Below are positions 5,265 through 6,452 of a stretch of 6,452 bases of DNA, piece after piece. Made by a program: the position numbers and the translations under genes. Every line of letters starts with the position of its first letter. Positions within the stretch are counted from its first letter, which is position 1. The stretch lies in contig JAITES010000163.1 of assembly GCA_031281925.1 (NCBI GenBank), forward strand, positions 1-6,452, given 5' to 3'. This DNA comes from Treponema sp. Its GTDB lineage: Bacteria > Spirochaetota > Spirochaetia > Treponematales > Breznakiellaceae. The notes under the pieces were generated by a model. It was given only the letters and a program-made list of their open reading frames with translations, searched no databases and was not told where the DNA came from.

Positions 5265-6452
5265 AAGAAGCCAAAATAATGAGGATCATGAAATTAATAA
5301 GGTATCTGGCTGTAGTTGCCGGCGCGGTAATGACAATCTCCTGTGGATATAAAGAATTTAACCCTGCCGGAACCTCATGGGCTCTTCGTGAAGACGCCTG
5401 GTTGCCCGCTAATAATGGAACGGCGTCTGTTCAGGACCAGATTATGTGGACGCTGCAGCTTCTTGATAACGGCCAAATCAAGCATACCAATCCGTATGAT
5501 AAAACGACAGGAGACGATACCTGGGAATGGAAGGGCAAAAAACTGTATCTCTATTTCAATGACCATCAAAACATTTATACGGTAAACAAACAAAAATCAG
5601 AGGACTTGTTCGAAGGACAGGCCAAAGATTCGGCAAACAAAAGATGGTATTTCGATCTGGCAAAATTAAAAAATTATGACGTTTCCAATACCATTTGGAG
5701 CAATTCCGTCGGCAATCAAGAGTATTATTACCTGTTTTTTCCTGACGGAATTTTTATATATTACGCCGGTGATTCCGGTAAAGTTTCTGACGGCGCCTGG
5801 GAACTGGGAACTGACGGGATAGTGCTAAAAATCAATGGAAACGAGGTTGTTTTTAATGGTCTTTTTACCAGTGAAGACCAAATCAGGGGAAATAACATCG
5901 TAATATTGAGGATGGGCATATTCCAAAAAAGAGAAATGGAAAACCGCCTTTTCCGTTTGAACGGTGTAACTGTTAAATTTCAACCCGGCGAAAAAATAAA
6001 GTCTTATCCGAAGGAGAAAAAGGATACAATGAACGGCTGGACCTGGAAACAGGACGACTCCGTCATAACCATTACAAACGGAGAACAAACGTATAAAGGC
6101 TGGACGTATCAAGACTGGTATGGCGACAATATCGCAGGTATCGCCGTCGATGATTCAGGCGAGAGGCGTTTTTTCAGGAGCGTTGATGTAAGTCCATTTG
6201 TTCCGGCTGATTATTCTCTGGAAAATACCTGGTGGAAAGTTTATTTTGATGATGAAGACGATTTTGCCTTTAGTATCAATTTCTTTCCCATGGAATCATT
6301 TTTTGTACAAGACCGAAATGGAAACGGTTTCCCCGGCGGCATGTATCAACAGAAGGATATAAGGGATATAGACGTGGATATGATGGATTCGGCAGCCTCA
6401 TTCTTCGGCGGATTACGGGCCGGACGTTTTAAAGCCAACCTGTTGACTACCG
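5261..6452 (+). CDS. Predicted beta-rich lipoprotein, 3' end missing
   Basis: The frame is open for 397 codons and leaves the window without a stop, so the gene is partial at its C-terminus. A signal peptide (K11 and R14, then YLAVVAGAVMTIS) ends in a loose lipobox TISC with C28 as the lipidated residue. The mature part has no motif I recognise. It is rich in Trp, Tyr, Phe, Asp, Asn and Gly, and appears to be built of repeated beta modules of roughly 60-110 residues. A Trp stretch opens several modules (TSW 38-40, NTIW 143-146, NTWW 322-325), and several contain an inner W-containing turn followed by short alternating strands (DTWEW 86-90, DGAWEL 177-182, NGWTW 258-262). This could suit lipocalin-like or jelly-roll folds, but that is a guess. 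Its base composition is lower in G+C than the upstream genes (21 of 60 at both 5521-5580 and 5881-5940), with many AAA and AAT codons, which may mean it was acquired. It starts 37 bases after the zinc-ribbon gene and may be read from the same transcript. Confidence 0.85.
   Translation, partial: MKEAKIMRIMKLIRYLAVVAGAVMTISCGYKEFNPAGTSWALREDAWLPANNGTASVQDQIMWTLQLLDNGQIKHTNPYDKTTGDDTWEWKGKKLYLYFNDHQNIYTVNKQKSEDLFEGQAKDSANKRWYFDLAKLKNYDVSNTIWSNSVGNQEYYYLFFPDGIFIYYAGDSGKVSDGAWELGTDGIVLKINGNEVVFNGLFTSEDQIRGNNIVILRMGIFQKREMENRLFRLNGVTVKFQPGEKIKSYPKEKKDTMNGWTWKQDDSVITITNGEQTYKGWTYQDWYGDNIAGIAVDDSGERRFFRSVDVSPFVPADYSLENTWWKVYFDDEDDFAFSINFFPMESFFVQDRNGNGFPGGMYQQKDIRDIDVDMMDSAASFFGGLRAGRFKANLLTT

Noticed and set aside
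5825..6112. A 95-codon - strand frame opposite the partial lipoprotein gene
   Set aside because: The + strand frame has a ribosome site, a signal peptide and an unbroken 397 codons. The - strand frame has no supporting signal.

Overview
The window looks like a chromosomal segment of a spirochaete, most probably a Treponema-like organism of moderate G+C. The reasons are a long IleRS of the eukaryote-like type with a C-terminal extension, two predicted lipoproteins with the loose lipoboxes typical of spirochaetes, frequent GTG/TTG starts, and a gene order (ileS followed by a lipoprotein gene) that I recall from Treponema pallidum (tp0452-tp0453). The genus is an inference; no rRNA or other marker is present. 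All supported genes are on the + strand.

Layout. Bases 1-72 are a short leader with a clear Shine-Dalgarno sequence and no gene I can support. Bases 73-3495 encode isoleucyl-tRNA synthetase (1140 aa). Its editing domain is interrupted in frame by about 70 residues encoded by a G+C-rich, hairpin-filled stretch (about 716-920). A lipoprotein gene of the possible TP0453 type (best start TTG at 3501) follows with almost no gap and is probably co-transcribed with ileS. A candidate intrinsic terminator at 4469-4504 ends this unit.

Bases 4533-5223 hold two small zinc-ribbon genes four bases apart: an FmdB-family protein, and a protein with four CxxC motifs and a C-terminal membrane anchor. After a 37-base gap that contains an eight-codon mini-ORF ending in an ATGA overlap, an A+T-richer gene for a beta-rich lipoprotein starts at 5261. 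It runs off the right edge (397 codons seen, no stop).

How the genes relate. ileS is housekeeping translation. Its neighbour is a predicted envelope lipoprotein with no evident functional link. The two zinc-ribbon proteins may act together, but nothing in the sequence shows on what. The most notable signal is the palindromic insertion inside ileS. It behaves like a selfish palindromic element that remains translated as part of an essential enzyme, similar in concept to Rickettsia palindromic elements.
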